From: Caulobacter sp. BP25
Lineage (GTDB): Bacteria > Pseudomonadota > Alphaproteobacteria > Caulobacterales > Caulobacteraceae
DNA length: 64,000 nt
Direction: 5' to 3'
NCBI RefSeq assembly: GCF_002737755.1
Contig: NZ_PEGH01000004.1
Coordinates: 1-64,000, forward strand
A model generated the notes under the pieces. It was given only the letters and a program-made list of their open reading frames with translations, was not told the origin of the DNA and searched no databases. The translations under genes and the position numbers were made by a program. Numbering within the stretch: the first letter of the stretch is position 1; each line of letters starts with the position of its first letter. Positions 7,655 through 16,777 of this stretch are shown piece by piece.

Positions 7655-8104
7655 GCGTCTTCGACTAAAGCCGCTCTCGTGACTCGTCCGCCGCTTCACC
7701 GCAGCCTCTTGCCTCGCGCCGTCTTCATGACGCTCGCGGCGCTGGCGGTCGCCTTGAAGGTGATGATCCCGGCCGGCTTCATGACCGCGCCGGATTCGCG
7801 CAACGGCCTACCGTTCGCCCTGGTGCTCTGCACCGGCGACGGCGCCAAGCTGGTCCAGCCGGGCGAAGCCCTAGCCGGCCACCAGGACAAGAGCGGCGGC
7901 GCCGACAACTCCGCGCACGACACGCCCTGCCCGTTCGCTGGTCACGGCGCGGGCGCTCCACCGCCCAGCGCCGTCACGGTCGCCAAGGTCGCGTTCGTCG
8001 CCTACGCGCCGATCGCACCCTCGCGCGTCACCCATCTCGCCCCGGGACGAGGCCTCGCCGCCCCGCCCCTGCCGGCCAGAGGTCCTCCCAGCCAGCTGAT
8101 CTAG
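7652..8104 (+). CDS. DUF2946-like secreted/membrane protein, first gene of the copper locus
   Basis: The 150-aa product has one hydrophobic N-terminal segment (VFMTLAALAVALKVMIPAGF) followed by MTAPDSRNGLPFALVLCTGD and a His/Cys-containing stretch (HDTPCPFAGHG). This matches the layout of DUF2946 proteins, which accompany copper genes in proteobacteria. Their role is not known; a periplasmic or membrane copper function is inferred from context. It is followed in the same direction by a TonB receptor, a PepSY protein, a PCu(A)C chaperone and an SCO protein. Confidence 0.7.
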   Translation: MASSTKAALVTRPPLHRSLLPRAVFMTLAALAVALKVMIPAGFMTAPDSRNGLPFALVLCTGDGAKLVQPGEALAGHQDKSGGADNSAHDTPCPFAGHGAGAPPPSAVTVAKVAFVAYAPIAPSRVTHLAPGRGLAAPPLPARGPPSQLI

Positions 8105-8224
8105 CCTCCGGCCGAGCGCTGGAGCGTAAGCGCCGCCATGCGGTCGCGTCCGCTCGCGCACGCCCATCCGCTTTTTCAGTTCTGCCTACGCATGGCGCGC
8201 CAAGTCGCGCCCAAGGACCAAATC

Positions 8225-10270
8225 ATGAAGTCTCTCCTCCTGGCCGCCACGGCCATCGCCGCCTTCGTTCCGCCCGTCGCCCAAGCCGCCGACAAGCCGG
8301 CCGACACCGAAGTCTCCTCGGTCATCGTCACCGCCCGCCGCAATCCCGAGGATCCGCCCGTCGTCGCCGACGCCCGCAAGCGTCTGTCCGAGACCCCCGG
8401 CGCGGTGTCGGTCATCTCGCAAGAGAGCTACTTGGGCCGCCAGACCCTGGCGCTGGACGACATGCTGCGCGACGCGCCCGGCGTCTACGCCCAACGCAAG
8501 TGGGGCGGCGACATCCGCATCTCGATCCGCGGCTCGGGCATCGGCAACGCCAGCCACAACCGGGGCCTCTTGATCGCCCAGGACGGCGTGCCGCTGAACG
8601 AGGCCGACGGTTATGGCGACAGCCAGGTCGCCGATCCGCTGAACACCCGCTACGCCGAGGTCTATCGCGGCGGTAACGCCCTGCGCTTTGGCGGCGCCCT
8701 CTTGGGCGGGGCGATCAACATGGTCACGCCGACGGGCAAGGACGCGGGCTTTTCCAACCAGGTTCGCATCGACGGCGGCTCCTATGGTCTGCTGCGCGAG
8801 CACGTCGCCATCGCACGGCAGTCCGGCGACTGGGACGTCTATGCGGCGGCCACTAACCAGACCAGCCAGGGCTGGCGCTCGCAGAGCCAGCAGAACATCC
8901 AGTTCGGCAGCCTCAATATCGGCCGCTCCTTCGGCCAGGACCGAGAGGTGCGCTTCATCGTCAACGGCTCGAACATCAACCAGGAGATCCCTGGCTCGCT
9001 GACGCTGGACCAGTTCAACAAGAACCCCCGCCAGACCGCCGCCTCCAACGCCGCCGTCGACCAGGGCCGCAACCAGCGCGGCGTGCGCAGCTCGCTGCAG
9101 ACGACCTGGCGCCTGAACGACCAGCTCGTCTTCCAAGGCGCGCTGTATGGCGTCTGGAAGGAGCTGGACCACCCGATCTTCCAGGTCATCGACCAGGAAA
9201 GCCGCAACTACGGCGCCTTCGGCCGCTTCGACTGGGACGGCGAGATCGGCGGCAAGCGGGCCGATGCCTTCTTCGGCGCCTGGTATCGCCAGGGCGACCT
9301 GGACTCGCACTTCTACATCAACAACCGGGGCGGCCGCGGCGCGCTGCAGTCGATCTCTTACCAGAACGCCAAGGCCATTGACGTGTTCGGCGAAGGCCGG
9401 CTGTTCGTGACGGACCAACTCGCGGTCGTCGCGGGCGCCACCTGGGGCCAGGCCGAGCGCGACTATGTCAGCGTCGCGGTTCCGGGCGTGAGAAGCACGT
9501 TCAACCTGGACGCCTCCAAGACCTACAACTGGGTCTCGCCGCGCGTTGGCCTGCTCTGGCAGAACGAGGCCGGCGATCAGGTGTTCGCCAACGTCACCCG
9601 CTCGGTCGAGCCGCCGAACTTCAGCTCCATGACCCCGACCAATGTCGGCTTCACCCCGGTGAAGGCGCAGAAGGCCTGGACCGGCGAAGTCGGGACGCGC
9701 GGCCATCGCGGCCCGTTCACCTACGACCTGACGCTCTATCGCGCCGAGCTGAAGAACGAGATGCTGCAATATGCGGTCAGCTCGTCGATCCCGGCCGCCA
9801 CCTTCAACGCCGACAAGACGATGCACCAAGGCGTAGAGGCGGCGCTGGACTGGGCCGTGGCCCCCAAGTGGCGGATCCGCCAGACCTGGACCTATTCGGA
9901 CTTCCGCTTCAAGGACGACGTCGACTACCACGACAACCGCCTGCCGATCGTGCCCAAGCACTTCTATCGCTCGGAAGTCCGCTATGACGACCCGCGCGGC
10001 TGGTTCGTGGCGCCGTCGGTCGAGTGGTCGGCCACCGACCAGTGGATCGACTACAAGAACACGAAGAAGGCTCCGGGCTACGCGATCCTGAACCTGAACG
10101 CCGGCTGGAAGGTCACGCCCGCCGTGTCGCTGTTCCTGGACGCGCGGAACCTGACGGACAAGGCCTACGTCTCCAACACCCAGGCCGCCGTGGCCTGGAC
10201 CACCGCCACCGCCACCCTGTGGCCGGGCGACGGCCGTTCGGTGTTCGGCGGCGTGACCGTCAACTTCTGA
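8225..10270 (+). CDS. TonB-dependent outer-membrane receptor, probable copper or metallophore uptake
   Basis: The 681-aa product has a signal peptide (MKSLLLAATAIAAFVPPVAQA), an N-terminal plug with the TonB-box-like EVSSVIVTARR and plug motif RDAPGVYAQRKWGGDIRISI, then a beta-barrel ending in aromatic residues (GGVTVNF). AAGGA precedes the ATG at 8225; an upstream in-frame start at 8138 would put residues before the signal peptide. The receptor imports a ligand across the outer membrane with TonB energy. The neighbours (PepSY protein, PCu(A)C chaperone, SCO) make copper or a copper complex the likely ligand; the sequence alone does not prove it. Confidence 0.85.
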   Translation: MKSLLLAATAIAAFVPPVAQAADKPADTEVSSVIVTARRNPEDPPVVADARKRLSETPGAVSVISQESYLGRQTLALDDMLRDAPGVYAQRKWGGDIRISIRGSGIGNASHNRGLLIAQDGVPLNEADGYGDSQVADPLNTRYAEVYRGGNALRFGGALLGGAINMVTPTGKDAGFSNQVRIDGGSYGLLREHVAIARQSGDWDVYAAATNQTSQGWRSQSQQNIQFGSLNIGRSFGQDREVRFIVNGSNINQEIPGSLTLDQFNKNPRQTAASNAAVDQGRNQRGVRSSLQTTWRLNDQLVFQGALYGVWKELDHPIFQVIDQESRNYGAFGRFDWDGEIGGKRADAFFGAWYRQGDLDSHFYINNRGGRGALQSISYQNAKAIDVFGEGRLFVTDQLAVVAGATWGQAERDYVSVAVPGVRSTFNLDASKTYNWVSPRVGLLWQNEAGDQVFANVTRSVEPPNFSSMTPTNVGFTPVKAQKAWTGEVGTRGHRGPFTYDLTLYRAELKNEMLQYAVSSSIPAATFNADKTMHQGVEAALDWAVAPKWRIRQTWTYSDFRFKDDVDYHDNRLPIVPKHFYRSEVRYDDPRGWFVAPSVEWSATDQWIDYKNTKKAPGYAILNLNAGWKVTPAVSLFLDARNLTDKAYVSNTQAAVAWTTATATLWPGDGRSVFGGVTVNF

Positions 10271-10323
10271 TCCTGATCGGTCGGCGGCTCGCGAGGGCCG
10301 CCGACCAAGCCTCGGAGCTCGCG

Positions 10324-11703
10324 ATGTCCGCGATCGAGACCCGTGAACGCCCGGCTTCGGCCGGAGACCTCTACCGCGCCTTCTGGCGCTGGCACTTCTA
10401 TGCCGGCCTTCTGGTGCTGCCGATCCTGATGCTGATGGCCCTGACCGGCGGGCTCTATTTGTTCAAGGCAGAGCTTTCGGCCATCGTCCACCGCCCCCTG
10501 GTCGTTGTCGCCGATAGCCCGGCCACGACCGCGCCAAGCGCCTGGATCGCCTCCGCGCAGGCGGGGACCGGCGGCAAGGTCGGCCAGCTGACGATCCCTG
10601 CGCGGGGCGACCGGTCGGTCCAGCTCGGCGTCCAGACGACCGAGGGCAAGCGCACCGCCTATGTCGATCCGCATACCGGCCAGTACCTGGGCCAGACCCA
10701 GCCCGGCGGTTTCATGGGCTTCGTCAAACACCTGCACAGCCTGGAGATCGCGGGCCCGGTGATGAACCTGCTGGTCGAGGTCGTCGCCGGCTGGGCCATC
10801 GTGCTGGTCGCCACCGGGATCTTCCTATGGTGGCCGCGCGGTCAGGCCGGCGGGATCGTCACGGTACGGAGCAAGCCCGCCAAGCGCCTGTTCTGGCGTG
10901 ATTTCCATGCCGTCACCGGCGCCTTCACCGGCCTAGTGATCGTATTCCTGGCCGTCACCGGCATGCCGTGGTCGGCCTTCTGGGGCAAGGAGGTCCGCCA
11001 GATCACGACGGAGGCTGGCCTTGGTCGTCCCAAGCCGCCCGTCGCCGAGCAGCACCACGCGGCCAAGCCCGCCCCCGAGCCCGCCGAAGGCGTGCCGTGG
11101 GCCTTGCAGACCAAGACCCCGCCGATGTCTGGCATGGAAGGTCACGACCACACGGCGATGATGATGGCGCTGGCCGCGCCGCTGGACGCCGACACCATCG
11201 TCGCCAAGGCGCGCGCGGCCGGCCTGGCGAACGGTTTCACCCTGACCCTGCCCAAGACCCCAGGCGGGACCTGGACCGCCGCTTACATGCCCGACCAGAT
11301 CGAGAAGACCCGCACCGTTTACCTCGATGGTCGCGACGGCCGTGTGCTGGCCGACGTCGGCTATCGCGACTTCGGCCCCGCCGCCAAGGCGATCGAGTGG
11401 GGCATCGCTGTCCACCAGGGCCAGCAGTTCGGCCTGATCAACAAGCTGGTCATGCTGGCTGGATGCGTCGCGATCTGGCTGCTGGGCGTCTCGGCCCTCG
11501 TGATGTGGTGGAAGCGCCGCCCCAAGGGCCGCCTGGCCGCCCCAGCCCGCCCGACGACGCGCGGCGCCTATGCCGGCCTGCTGGCGATCGTGCTGCCGCT
11601 CGCCATATTCTATCCACTGGTCGGCGTATCGCTGATCGCGGCCCTTCTGATCGACCTCGTCCTTCGGCGACTGACCTCGCCGCCTCTCAAAGCTGGAGCC
11701 TGA
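10324..11703 (+). CDS. PepSY-associated transmembrane protein with a Met/His-rich insert
   Basis: A 459-aa inner-membrane protein of the PepSY-TM (iron/copper-regulated membrane protein) family. It opens with FWRWHFYAGLLVLPILMLMA, followed by a periplasmic PepSY region (TAYVDPHTGQYLGQ), more membrane helices (VEVVAGWAIVLVATGIFLWW; FHAVTGAFTGLVIVFLAVTG), a second PepSY region and C-terminal helices. Such proteins often sit beside TonB receptors and are thought to help reduce or transfer metals. A loop at about residues 265-280 is rich in Met and His (MSGMEGHDHTAMMM), a likely copper ligand set. It starts 53 bases after the receptor and ends two bases before the PCu(A)C gene. Confidence 0.85.
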   Translation: MSAIETRERPASAGDLYRAFWRWHFYAGLLVLPILMLMALTGGLYLFKAELSAIVHRPLVVVADSPATTAPSAWIASAQAGTGGKVGQLTIPARGDRSVQLGVQTTEGKRTAYVDPHTGQYLGQTQPGGFMGFVKHLHSLEIAGPVMNLLVEVVAGWAIVLVATGIFLWWPRGQAGGIVTVRSKPAKRLFWRDFHAVTGAFTGLVIVFLAVTGMPWSAFWGKEVRQITTEAGLGRPKPPVAEQHHAAKPAPEPAEGVPWALQTKTPPMSGMEGHDHTAMMMALAAPLDADTIVAKARAAGLANGFTLTLPKTPGGTWTAAYMPDQIEKTRTVYLDGRDGRVLADVGYRDFGPAAKAIEWGIAVHQGQQFGLINKLVMLAGCVAIWLLGVSALVMWWKRRPKGRLAAPARPTTRGAYAGLLAIVLPLAIFYPLVGVSLIAALLIDLVLRRLTSPPLKAGA

Positions 11704-11705
11704 CC

Positions 11706-12155
11706 ATGAAGATCCTGACCCTGATCGCGGTCTCTGCCGCCGCGTTCGCCTCGACCGCCGTCGCCGCCCCCGCCCCGAAGGTCGCCGCCACGGACGCCTG
11801 GTGCCGTCCCACCGTCGCCGGCGCGATGGCCGCCGGCTGCTATGTGACCCTGACCGCCAAGAGCGAGGATCGCCTCGTCTCGGTCGAGAGCCCCGCCGCC
11901 GGCAGCGGCGAGATCCACACCATGTCGATGGACGGCGCCGTGATGCGGATGCGCAAGTTGCCCGACGGCCTGGCCCTGCCGCCCGGCAAGGCCGTGGCGC
12001 TGAAGCCGGGCGCCGACCACCTGATGCTGATCGGCCCCAAAGCGCAGTTAAAGGAAGGCGCCAAGGTGCCGCTGACCTTGAAGTTCAAGTCCGCCCCGCC
12101 GGTGACGATCGACGCCGTCGTTAAGATCCCGCCCATGCCCGGCATGGCGCACTAA
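11706..12155 (+). CDS. PCu(A)C-type periplasmic copper chaperone
   Basis: The 149-aa protein begins with a signal peptide (MKILTLIAVSAAAFASTAVA). It carries the copper(I) site typical of PCu(A)C: H71 and M73 in EIHTMSMDG, M82, and H105/M107 in GADHLMLIG. These proteins deliver Cu(I) to the CuA centre of cytochrome oxidase, or handle periplasmic copper. The C-terminus PPMPGMAH adds further Met and His. The ATG lies two bases after the PepSY stop, and its stop overlaps the SCO start (TAATG), so the genes are co-transcribed and probably translationally coupled. Confidence 0.93.
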   Translation: MKILTLIAVSAAAFASTAVAAPAPKVAATDAWCRPTVAGAMAAGCYVTLTAKSEDRLVSVESPAAGSGEIHTMSMDGAVMRMRKLPDGLALPPGKAVALKPGADHLMLIGPKAQLKEGAKVPLTLKFKSAPPVTIDAVVKIPPMPGMAH

Positions 12156-12736
12156 TGCGCAAAGCCCTCCTCGCAACGGCGGCCATTCTTCTGGCCGCCG
12201 CGCCTCTGGCCGCCTGCAACCGCCAGGACGGCGCTAGCGCCGCGCGGTCACGGGTCAAGATCGGCGGGCCGTTCAACCTGGTCGACATGAACGGCAAGCC
12301 GGTCACCGAGCAGTCGCTGCTGGGCAAGCCCACGGCGATCTTCTTCGGCTTCACCTATTGTCCGGAGGTCTGCCCCACCACCCTGACGGACCTGACGGCC
12401 TTGCTGAAGATGCTGGGGCCCGACGCCGACAAGCTGAACGTGGTGTTTGTCTCGGTCGATCCCGAGCGCGACACGCCCGAGCAGCTGCGCACCTATCTGT
12501 CGAACTTCGACCCGCGCATTCAGGGCTTCACGGGAACGCCCGAGACCGTCGCCAAGGCGGCTAAGGCCTACCGCGTCTACTACCAGAAGGTCCCGCAGGA
12601 TGGCGGCGGCTACACGATCGACCACTCTTCCTCGATCTATCTGTTCGACGCCAAGGGTCAGTTCGTGACGCCGATCGCCTACCAGTCCCCGCCCGACCGC
12701 GCCCTGACCCAGCTACGAGCGCTGCTGGCGCGCTAA
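12155..12736 (+). CDS. SCO1/SenC family copper-binding thioredoxin-fold lipoprotein
   Basis: The 193-aa product has a lipobox (LAAC, Cys21) so it is probably membrane-anchored in the periplasm. The copper/redox site is complete: C69 and C73 in YCPEVCPTTL, and H157 in IDHSSSIYLFD. SCO proteins assemble the CuA site of cytochrome c oxidase or act as thiol-disulphide partners. It overlaps the PCu(A)C gene by one base and ends the copper locus; a strong hairpin follows its stop. Confidence 0.93.
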   Translation: MRKALLATAAILLAAAPLAACNRQDGASAARSRVKIGGPFNLVDMNGKPVTEQSLLGKPTAIFFGFTYCPEVCPTTLTDLTALLKMLGPDADKLNVVFVSVDPERDTPEQLRTYLSNFDPRIQGFTGTPETVAKAAKAYRVYYQKVPQDGGGYTIDHSSSIYLFDAKGQFVTPIAYQSPPDRALTQLRALLAR

Positions 12737-12743
12737 AAAAGAA

Positions 12744-12767
12744 AAGCCCGGCGACAAGGCCGGGCTT
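12744..12767. terminator. hairpin terminator after the SCO gene
   Basis: Perfect 9-bp arms AAGCCCGGC (12744-12752) and GCCGGGCTT (12759-12767) with loop GACAAG. It begins eight bases after the SCO stop. The T-rich side lies on the minus strand, so it is a good hairpin with a poor U-tract for the plus-strand genes. Confidence 0.7.
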
Positions 12768-12962
12768 GGAAAGTCAGGGAGGAAACGCCCAGGAAAGGGC
12801 AGAGGCATCGGCCTCACGGGGAGGTTAGTTATGGTCGCCCTGTCCCCATTCAAGGGGCGCGACCGGAAAAACTTCCCGTTCCGCGCGCTTGGCTTGCCGG
12901 GACCGTGTGGTATGAGCGCCGACGACGAGTGCGGGCGTGCGCCCGAAGCGAGCGCCGATCCC

Positions 12963-15008
12963 ATGTCCGACGATCCGAACGACCTCGACCCCAATACGCC
13001 GCCGCGCCAGACCCGCGACCCGCAAGCGGCGTTGGCCGATCCTGCGCCCGCGACGAGCTCTGAGCCGGCGCCGGTTGAGCCTCCGCCTGAACCCGAGCCA
13101 GAACCCGAGCCTGCGACCACGCGCAAACCCTTCTGGAAACGCCACCTGTGGATGGTCGGCGCGATCGCCGCCTTGGCTGTGCTGGTCGTGGTGCTGGTCG
13201 CCTCGCTGTTCTGGTCGCTGCCTCTGAGCCGGGCGCTGGAGCCGCTGAACAACTCGGCCATCGTCCTGGTCGCCAGCGACGGCTCGCCGATCGCCAAGCG
13301 CGGCTCGTACAAGGAAGCGCCGATCGACGCGGCCAAGCTGCCGTCTTACGTGCCCGGCGCCTTCATCGCCATCGAGGACCGCCGCTTCTACAGCCACATG
13401 GGCGTGGACCCGAAGGCCATCGCTCGGGCGCTGGGCAAGAACGCTCAAGCCGGCGGCGTCTCCGAAGGCGGTTCGACCATCACCCAGCAACTGGCCAAGA
13501 ACGCCTTCCTGTCCAGCGACCGAAATCTTCGTCGCAAGGCGCAAGAGGCCCTGATCGCCGTCTATCTGGAAGCGCGCCTCTCCAAGGCCGAGATCCTGTC
13601 GCGCTATCTCTCGTCGGTCTATTTCGGCGACGGCGCCTTTGGCCTGCGGGCAGCGGCCCGGCACTATTTCGGCAAGCAGCCCGAGCAGTTGTCGATCGGC
13701 GAGGCCGCCATGCTGGCGGGCCTGGTGAAAGCCCCCTCGCGCCTGGCGCCGACCAACAACCTCGAAGGCGCCCGCGAGCGGATGCGCATTGTCCTGGGCG
13801 CCATGGTCGAGACCGGTACGATCACCCAGGCCCAGTCGGACGCGGTGGGCGACGTCTCGCCGATCCAGATCCAGGACAAGCTGCCCACGGGCTCGTACTT
13901 CGCCGATTGGGCCCTGCCCCAGGCCCGCGCCAGCATCGGCGCCCGCTATGGCGAGACCATCGTCCGCACCACCCTGGACCCCAAGCTCCAGGAAAAGGCC
14001 GAGAAGATCCTCAACGACTTCATCGAACGCGACGGCAAGGTCCTGAACGTCACCCAGGGCGCTCTGGTGGCCATGCGCAAGGACGGTCGCGTCGTCGCAA
14101 TGGTCGGCGGCCGCGACTACAAGCAGAGCCAGTTCAACCGCGCCGATGGCGAACGCCAGCCGGGCTCGGCGTTCAAGCTGTTTGTCTACCTGGCCGCCCT
14201 GCGCGAGGGGATGACCACCACCACCCCGATCCTCGATACGCCCGTGCAGGTCAGCGGCTACATGCCCAAGAACCATGAGGGCAAGTACCACGCCCGAGAG
14301 GTGCCGCTGATCACCGCCTTCGCCGGCTCGTCCAATGTCGCGGCCGTGCGTCTGGCCCATGACCTGGGTCCGGCCAAGGTCATCAAGGTCGCCCGCGACC
14401 TCGGGATCACCGAGAAGATCCCCGACGACCTGACCATGGCGCTGGGCACGGGCTCGATGAGCCTGACGCGGCTGACGGCCGCCTACGCCTCGGTGGCGGC
14501 GGGGGAATACCCGATCGTTCCGCACGCGCTGGAGAGCTTCGGTAAGCCCAAGACCACGCCCTACGATCCCAAGGTTCTGGCCAACATGCGCGATCTCCTG
14601 CGCTCGGCCACCCATCGCGGCACCGGCGTGGAGGCGGCCATTGAGGGCGCCTATGGCAAGACCGGCACCACCCAGAACTATCACGACGCGATCTTCGTCG
14701 GCTATGTCGACGATCTGGTGGTCGGGGTCTGGGTCGGCAACGACGACAACAGCCCGATGAATGGCGTGGTCGGCGGCGGCGAGCCCGCCAAGATCTGGAA
14801 GGCCTTCATGCTGTCGGCCCTGGGCCGCGACGTCTCCCTGCGTCCCGCCGAAGACCCGCTAGAGGACCTGGGCCTGCCGCTGGAAGGCGAGATCGGCCCC
14901 GATGGCCTGCCGCTCGCGCCGCTGACCGTCCCCGCCGACCCGGCCGCGCCCACCGCGCCCAACAGCGGCGCCCCGCAGGCTCCGCCGCCGGCTGAGCCAA
15001 GGCCTTAA
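12963..15008 (+). CDS. bifunctional class A penicillin-binding protein (glycosyltransferase/transpeptidase)
   Basis: Polymerises and crosslinks peptidoglycan. The order is a Pro/Glu-rich cytoplasmic N-terminus, one membrane helix (MVGAIAALAVLVVVLVASLF), a GT51 domain with FIAIEDRRFYSHMGVD and EGGSTITQQLAKN (residues about 135-180), and a transpeptidase domain with SAFK (about 400), SSN (about 455) and KTGTT (about 565). A proline/alanine-rich tail ends the protein. All catalytic motifs are present. The start is uncertain: ATG at 12963 gives 681 aa, while ATG at 12912 or 12831 would extend the disordered N-terminus. Caulobacter has several class A PBPs; I cannot tell which this is. Confidence 0.92.
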   Translation: MSDDPNDLDPNTPPRQTRDPQAALADPAPATSSEPAPVEPPPEPEPEPEPATTRKPFWKRHLWMVGAIAALAVLVVVLVASLFWSLPLSRALEPLNNSAIVLVASDGSPIAKRGSYKEAPIDAAKLPSYVPGAFIAIEDRRFYSHMGVDPKAIARALGKNAQAGGVSEGGSTITQQLAKNAFLSSDRNLRRKAQEALIAVYLEARLSKAEILSRYLSSVYFGDGAFGLRAAARHYFGKQPEQLSIGEAAMLAGLVKAPSRLAPTNNLEGARERMRIVLGAMVETGTITQAQSDAVGDVSPIQIQDKLPTGSYFADWALPQARASIGARYGETIVRTTLDPKLQEKAEKILNDFIERDGKVLNVTQGALVAMRKDGRVVAMVGGRDYKQSQFNRADGERQPGSAFKLFVYLAALREGMTTTTPILDTPVQVSGYMPKNHEGKYHAREVPLITAFAGSSNVAAVRLAHDLGPAKVIKVARDLGITEKIPDDLTMALGTGSMSLTRLTAAYASVAAGEYPIVPHALESFGKPKTTPYDPKVLANMRDLLRSATHRGTGVEAAIEGAYGKTGTTQNYHDAIFVGYVDDLVVGVWVGNDDNSPMNGVVGGGEPAKIWKAFMLSALGRDVSLRPAEDPLEDLGLPLEGEIGPDGLPLAPLTVPADPAAPTAPNSGAPQAPPPAEPRP

Positions 15009-15022
15009 GCCTCATCGCCCTC

Positions 15023-15050
15023 TTCAGCCATGTGTAGACGCATGGCTGAA
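15023..15050. terminator. perfect inverted repeat between the PBP and transporter genes
   Basis: Arms TTCAGCCATG (15023-15032) and CATGGCTGAA (15041-15050) with an 8-nt loop, 15 bases after the PBP stop. It lacks a T-run, so it could be a weak terminator, an RNA-stability hairpin or an operator for the next gene. Confidence 0.5.
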
Positions 15051-15122
15051 TACTCGCGCCGCATAGGCTTGTCGCGAGTCGAGGGGGCTGACACCGTCCC
15101 TCCGCCAAATGGGGGTGGCGGG

Positions 15123-16706
15123 ATGAATGAAACAATCGCGCCGAGCGGCGTGGGGGAACGGCGCTGGCGGCGATTGTTGGACCGGATCGAGCGGGTCGGC
15201 GACGCCCTGCCCGATCCGGTCTTCATCTTCCTTGGCTGCATCGCTCTGCTGGTCGCTGGCTCGGTAATCGCCGCGACGGTAGGCTGGAGCGCGATCAACC
15301 CGGTCACCGGCGAGATGCTGCGCGCCGAAAGCCTGCTGTCCCGCGAAAACCTGGCCAAGCTTCTGGTCGACATGCCCGAGACCATGACCAAGTTCCCGCC
15401 GCTGGGGCTGGTCCTGGTGGTCATGCTGGGCGCCGCCGTCGCCGAGCGTTCGGGCCTGTTTGGGGCCCTGCTGGGCGATGCGATCCGCAAGCTGCCCAAG
15501 ACCATCCTCAGTCCTGCGGTCTTCGTGATCGGGGTGATGTCGCACCACGCCGCCGACGCGGCCTATGTCGTGCTGATCCCGATGGCCGCCCTGATCTACG
15601 CCGAGGCGGGCCGGCATCCGCTGGCCGGCGTCGCCGTCGCCTATGCCGGCATTTCCGGCGCCTTCGCCGGCAATATCATTCCCGGCCAGTTCGACGTGCT
15701 GATCCTGGGGATCACCGCGCCGGCCGCCCAGCTGATCGACCCGGCTTTCGTCATGAACCCCCTGGGCAACTGGTGGTTCACCCTGGCCATCGGAACCCTG
15801 TTCACGCCCATCGCCTGGTGGGTCACCGACCGGGTGGTCGAGCCGCGCCTGGGCCCTTGGACCCGCGAGGACACCGCCGCCGCCGCGCCCGACCTGGTGC
15901 TGGAGGAGATCGGCGCGGCCCAAAAGCGCGGCCTGCGCCGGGCCGGCGTCGCCGCCCTCGTGGTCGTCGGCCTATTTGCGGCCCTCACGCTATGGCCGCA
16001 CTTCGCGCCGCTGGTCGACGCCGAGGCGACCGGGCCAAGCCGCATGACGCCCTTCTATCAGTCGCTGATCGCGGCCTTCATGCTGCTGTTCCTGGCCAGT
16101 GGCTGGGCCTACGGCTCGGCCACCGGATCGGTGAAGTCACATCGCGACATCGTGGCGATGATGGCCGAGGGCATGCGCGGCATGGCGCCCTATCTGGTCC
16201 TGGCCTTCTTCGCCGCGCACTTCGTGGCGATGTTCGCCTGGTCGAAGCTGGGCCCCGTCATGGCCGTCCATGGCGCCGAGGCCCTGCGCGGCGTGGGGCT
16301 GCCCAAGCCCCTGTTGCTGATCGCCCTGCTGATCATGTCGTCCTTCATGGACCTGTTGATCGGCTCGGCCTCGGCCAAGTGGAGCGCCATGGCGCCGATC
16401 GTCGTGCCGATGCTGATGCTGCTGGGAATCTCGCCGGAGATGACCACCGCCGCCTACCGGATGGGCGACTCAATCTTCAACATCGTCACGCCCCTGGCCT
16501 CGAACTTCCCGCTGGTGCTGATCATAAGCCAGAAATGGCGACCGCGCTTTGGGGTCGGCTCGATGGTCGCGCTGATGCTGCCCTATACGATCGGCTTCGC
16601 CATCGCGGGCATGACGCTGGTGTTGGCGTGGGTCGGGCTGCAGCTGCCGGTTGGCCCCGGCGCGCCGGGCGTCTATGCGCCACCCGCCGCAGCGTCCATG
16701 CCTTAA
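15123..16706 (+). CDS. AbgT-family transporter
   Basis: A 527-aa polytopic inner-membrane protein. Family-typical segments include DALPDPVFIFLGCIALLV near the N-terminus, FPPLGLVLVVMLGAAVAERS, then SHHAADAAYVVLIPMAALIY, GISGAFAGNIIPGQFD, and late helices with SSFMDLLIGSASAKWSAMAP and GDSIFNIVTPLASNFPLVL. AbgT members export or import p-aminobenzoyl-glutamate, and some confer sulphonamide resistance by efflux of folate-pathway compounds; which applies here is unknown. The ATG at 15123 fits because it directly precedes the conserved start of the family; an earlier frame start at 15030 passes through the inverted repeat. Confidence 0.9.
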   Translation: MNETIAPSGVGERRWRRLLDRIERVGDALPDPVFIFLGCIALLVAGSVIAATVGWSAINPVTGEMLRAESLLSRENLAKLLVDMPETMTKFPPLGLVLVVMLGAAVAERSGLFGALLGDAIRKLPKTILSPAVFVIGVMSHHAADAAYVVLIPMAALIYAEAGRHPLAGVAVAYAGISGAFAGNIIPGQFDVLILGITAPAAQLIDPAFVMNPLGNWWFTLAIGTLFTPIAWWVTDRVVEPRLGPWTREDTAAAAPDLVLEEIGAAQKRGLRRAGVAALVVVGLFAALTLWPHFAPLVDAEATGPSRMTPFYQSLIAAFMLLFLASGWAYGSATGSVKSHRDIVAMMAEGMRGMAPYLVLAFFAAHFVAMFAWSKLGPVMAVHGAEALRGVGLPKPLLLIALLIMSSFMDLLIGSASAKWSAMAPIVVPMLMLLGISPEMTTAAYRMGDSIFNIVTPLASNFPLVLIISQKWRPRFGVGSMVALMLPYTIGFAIAGMTLVLAWVGLQLPVGPGAPGVYAPPAAASMP

Positions 16707-16777
16707 GCGTCGTTCAGCGCAGGTTCACGCGGCCAAGCTTTAGGTGCGCCCGAGGGTCAAGCCCTGGGGAGGTCTAA

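Noticed and set aside
8186..9961. Long minus-strand frame across the copper TonB receptor
   Set aside because: It is antisense to a well-supported receptor with signal peptide and plug motifs, and has a composition typical of shadow frames.
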